Below the pieces are notes generated by a model. The model searched no databases and was not told where the DNA came from. It saw only the letters and a list, made by a program, of their open reading frames with translations. Shown one piece after another: positions 13,213 to 15,790 of a DNA stretch of 15,790 nucleotides (the stretch's first letter is position 1; every line of letters begins with the position of its first letter). This DNA comes from CAYXWM01 sp964468805. GTDB lineage: Bacteria > Bacillota > Clostridia > Lachnospirales > WRBF01. The stretch lies in NCBI GenBank assembly GCA_964468805.1, contig CAYXWM010000057.1:1-15790 (forward strand), read 5' to 3'. The translations under genes and the position numbers were made by a program.

Positions 13213-15790
13213 ATGAAAAAGTTAGGATTAAACGAAATAAGAGAAAGATTCTTAAAATTCTTTGAAAACAAAGAACATTTAAGAATGGACAGTTTTCCCT
13301 TAATTCCTCAAAATGATAACAGCTTGCTTTTGATTAACTCAGGTATGGCACCTTTAAAACCCTACTTCACCGGCATGGAAATTCCGCCAAGCAAAAGGGT
13401 AACCACCTGTCAAAAATGTATCCGTACCGGCGATATTGAAAATGTAGGCAAAACTACAAGACACGGCACCTTCTTTGAAATGCTCGGCAATTTCTCCTTC
13501 GGTGATTATTTTAAAGAAGAAATTATCCCCTGGGCTTGGGAATTTGTAACCAAAGAAATGGAAATTCCCGTCGACCGCCTCTATGTATCCGTCTATGAAG
13601 AAGACGACGAATCCTACAAAATCTGGAACAAAAAAATCGGTATCCCTGCCGATCGTATTTTCAGAATGGGCAAAGATGACAACTTCTGGGAAGTAGGCAC
13701 AGGCCCCTGCGGTCCTTGCTCTGAAATTTACTACGACAAGGGCGAAAAATACGGCTGCGGCAAGGAGGGCTGTACCGTAGGCTGCGATTGCGACAGATAC
13801 ATTGAATTTTGGAATCTGGTATTTACTCAATTCAACAAGAACGAAGACGGCAGCTACAGTAAGCTCGACCAAACCAACATCGACACCGGTATGGGTCTTG
13901 AAAGAATAGCCGGTATGATGCAGGATGTTGATTCTATCTTTGACGTGGATACAGTCAGAGCCATCCGTGATAAGGTATGCAAAATATCCAAAAAGGAATA
14001 TAACAAAAACCCCAAAGACGACGTCTCCATACGCATAATCACCGACCATGTACGCTCTCTTACTTTTATGACGGCTGACGGCGTTTTACCTTCCAATGAG
14101 GGCAGAGGTTACGTATTCAGACGTCTCTTGAGACGTGCCGCCTTAAACGGTCACTTTTTGGGCATAGAAAAAAGCTTTTTAACTGAATTGTGCCAAGTAG
14201 TTATAGACGTTTCCAAGGAGGCTTATCCGGAGCTTTCCGAGAAACAAGAATATATAATGAAGGTTATTACTGTGGAAGAAAAACGCTTCCACGAAACCAT
14301 AGTTAACGCAAGAGAAATCCTTAAACAGTATATCCAACAGCTTAAAGCCCAAGTAAAAACAGTACTTTGGGGCAGCGAAGCCTTCCGTTTGTATGATACC
14401 TACGGCTTACCCTTGGATTTAATGAAAGAAATCTTGGGAGAAGAAGGCATCACCGTAGACGAGGAATCTTTCCACGAGGAAATGAACAAACAAAAGGAAA
14501 TGGCTCGTACCGCCAGAGAAGAAAGCACTTATATGGGTGCCGAATCCACCGTGTATCATGAGCTTGACCCCAACCTTCAATCCACCTACGCCGGCTATGA
14601 TTCAACACAGGTTACGGACACAAAAATTATCGCAATAGTCTGCGATGAAAAATTAACCAACACCATAGAAAAAGGAAGCCAAGGTTCAATTATATTGGAA
14701 AAAACTCCTTTCTATGTGGAAAAAGGCGGTCAAAAGGGCGACGAGGGTATAATTCGTACCAAAAGCGGTACTTTTACCGTTGAAAACTGTATACAGGTTG
14801 CAGGTAACAAATTCGCTCATATAGGAAGCGTAACCGAAGGCAATATTTCCAAGGACGAGCTTGCAAGTGCTTTCATAGACTCAAAACAAAGATTATCTGT
14901 TTGCAGAAATCATACGGCAACCCACTTGTTGCAAAAGGCATTGAGAGAAACTGTTGGCTCTCATGTGGAGCAAGCAGGTTCTTACGTAGATGCAAATCGT
15001 CTCCGCTTCGACTTTACCCATTTTGCTCCGCTTTCAAGAGCCGAGTTGGAAATGATTGAGGATATAGTCAACGAACGTATTCTGGAATGTCTTGACGTAA
15101 ATACCCTTGAAACAGGCATAGAAGAAGCCAGAAAAATGGGTGCAATGGCGTTGTTCGGCGAAAAATACGGAAAAACCGTACGCGTGGTAAACGTATCCGA
15201 TTACAGCATAGAGCTTTGCGGCGGAACCCATGTAAGCAATACATCACAAATCAGCTCCTTCAACATTATCTCCGAATCCGGTATAGCCGCAGGTGTACGC
15301 AGAATCGAAGCTGTTACCGGCAGAGGAGCCTTGGAATACTACAAATCCATGGAAAACAACATTAATCTTGTAAGTGACGTTATCAAGGCTATGCCCTCGG
15401 ATGTGGTACAAAAGGTGCAATATTATGTAACTCATGCAAGAGAGCTTAACCAAGAGGTGGAACGCTTAAAGAACCGCATTGCAGGAAATATTATCAACGA
15501 AATTCTTGACCAATCCATCACAATCAACGATGTCAAAGTAATTTACGCCAGAGTTGACGAATTGGACATGAACGGTTTACGTGGCATGGGCGACAGAGTA
15601 AAGGACCGCATTAAAGTTGGCGTTGTTGTTCTTGCCGGTGAATTTGACGGAAAAGTTAACTTCGTGGTTATGGCAACGGACGATGTGGTTAAAAAAGGCG
15701 TACACGCCGGAAAAATTATAAAAGATGCCATAGCTGTAGTAGAAGGCAACGGCGGCGGCAGACCCAATATGGCTCAAGCCGGCGGTAAAC
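13213..15790 (+). CDS. alaS: Alanyl-tRNA synthetase (3' end cut by the window)
   Basis: Class II synthetase attaching alanine to tRNA-Ala; 859 codons are visible without a stop, so only about 15-25 residues are missing. The catalytic core opens with MKKLGLNEIRERFLKFF and has SGMAPLKPYF, motif-2 TRHGTFFEMLGNFSFGDYF, a Cys-rich GCGKEGCTVGCDCDRY insert common in Clostridia, and motif-3 TNIDTGMGLERIAG. The editing domain, which clears Ser- and Gly-tRNA, carries all four zinc ligands: H567, H571 (HTATH), C669 and H673 (CGGTH). The C-Ala domain ends in EGNGGGRPNMAQAGGK at the window edge. AGGAGGC lies about 4 nt before the ATG at 13213. The leader shows two mutually exclusive hairpins. Confidence 0.97.
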   Translation, partial: MKKLGLNEIRERFLKFFENKEHLRMDSFPLIPQNDNSLLLINSGMAPLKPYFTGMEIPPSKRVTTCQKCIRTGDIENVGKTTRHGTFFEMLGNFSFGDYFKEEIIPWAWEFVTKEMEIPVDRLYVSVYEEDDESYKIWNKKIGIPADRIFRMGKDDNFWEVGTGPCGPCSEIYYDKGEKYGCGKEGCTVGCDCDRYIEFWNLVFTQFNKNEDGSYSKLDQTNIDTGMGLERIAGMMQDVDSIFDVDTVRAIRDKVCKISKKEYNKNPKDDVSIRIITDHVRSLTFMTADGVLPSNEGRGYVFRRLLRRAALNGHFLGIEKSFLTELCQVVIDVSKEAYPELSEKQEYIMKVITVEEKRFHETIVNAREILKQYIQQLKAQVKTVLWGSEAFRLYDTYGLPLDLMKEILGEEGITVDEESFHEEMNKQKEMARTAREESTYMGAESTVYHELDPNLQSTYAGYDSTQVTDTKIIAIVCDEKLTNTIEKGSQGSIILEKTPFYVEKGGQKGDEGIIRTKSGTFTVENCIQVAGNKFAHIGSVTEGNISKDELASAFIDSKQRLSVCRNHTATHLLQKALRETVGSHVEQAGSYVDANRLRFDFTHFAPLSRAELEMIEDIVNERILECLDVNTLETGIEEARKMGAMALFGEKYGKTVRVVNVSDYSIELCGGTHVSNTSQISSFNIISESGIAAGVRRIEAVTGRGALEYYKSMENNINLVSDVIKAMPSDVVQKVQYYVTHARELNQEVERLKNRIAGNIINEILDQSITINDVKVIYARVDELDMNGLRGMGDRVKDRIKVGVVVLAGEFDGKVNFVVMATDDVVKKGVHAGKIIKDAIAVVEGNGGGRPNMAQAGGK

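Noticed and set aside
13354..14049. Long minus-strand open frame of 231 codons
   Set aside because: It lies antisense to the conserved catalytic part of alaS and shows low-complexity hydrophobic composition with no ribosome site; it is a codon-bias shadow.
1..15790. CRISPR arrays, transposase genes or a dedicated defence system
   Set aside because: No spaced direct-repeat array, transposase-like protein or defence-type gene cluster was found; the only mobile signal is the element end at 1-1505.

Overview
The window looks like chromosome from an anaerobic, flagellated low-GC Gram-positive bacterium (Bacillota, Clostridia-like). This rests on Clostridia-like UvrC, AlaRS and FlaG sequences, strong AGGAGG-type ribosome binding sites, consensus sigma-A promoters, and a SigD-type promoter in front of fliD. 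I cannot name the genus.

Region 1 (1-1505) appears to be the right end of an integrated element. A 55-nt 3' fragment of a tRNA-Ser(UGA) gene, cut at the anticodon arm, lies at 1451-1505 and is followed directly by what looks like the original tRNA terminator (1527-1565). This is the arrangement left when a tyrosine recombinase inserts an element into a tRNA 3' end. The element side carries two translationally coupled paralogous genes (644-1183 and 102-647, minus strand), each encoding two excisionase-like winged-HTH modules. Between these genes and the attachment site are three perfectly phased 11-bp direct repeats (1257-1289). An integrase is not visible and would lie left of the window.

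Region 2 (1506-5752) starts with an AT-rich gene for an unrecognised lipoprotein under a perfect TTGACA-N17-TATAAT promoter, then a PhnB/VOC-type protein. A 550-bp regulatory stretch follows, leading to an ammonium transporter fused at its C-terminus to a complete PII (GlnK-type) domain. That leader holds a strong promoter and two intrinsic terminators in series. The 5' arm of each terminator also forms the loop and 3' arm of a competing hairpin with an A-A-A-G-R-C hexaloop. This resembles the RNA target of ANTAR antiterminators (NasR, EutV, NitR).

Region 3 (5753-9494) is housekeeping: a small CDP-alcohol phosphatidyltransferase and full-length uvrC on the minus strand, separated by a 96-nt palindrome, then a divergent D-2-hydroxyacid dehydrogenase gene.

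Region 4 (9535-12888) is a small late-flagellar operon, fliD - FliT/FlgN-like chaperone - flaG, behind a good SigD promoter. A 14-bp perfect hairpin sits between the first two genes, and no fliS is present.

Region 5 (12889-15790) begins with a perfect sigma-A promoter that runs into a terminator about 60 nt later (candidate small RNA). It continues with a leader containing two mutually exclusive hairpins and no T-box, and ends with alaS, which lacks only its last few codons at the window edge.
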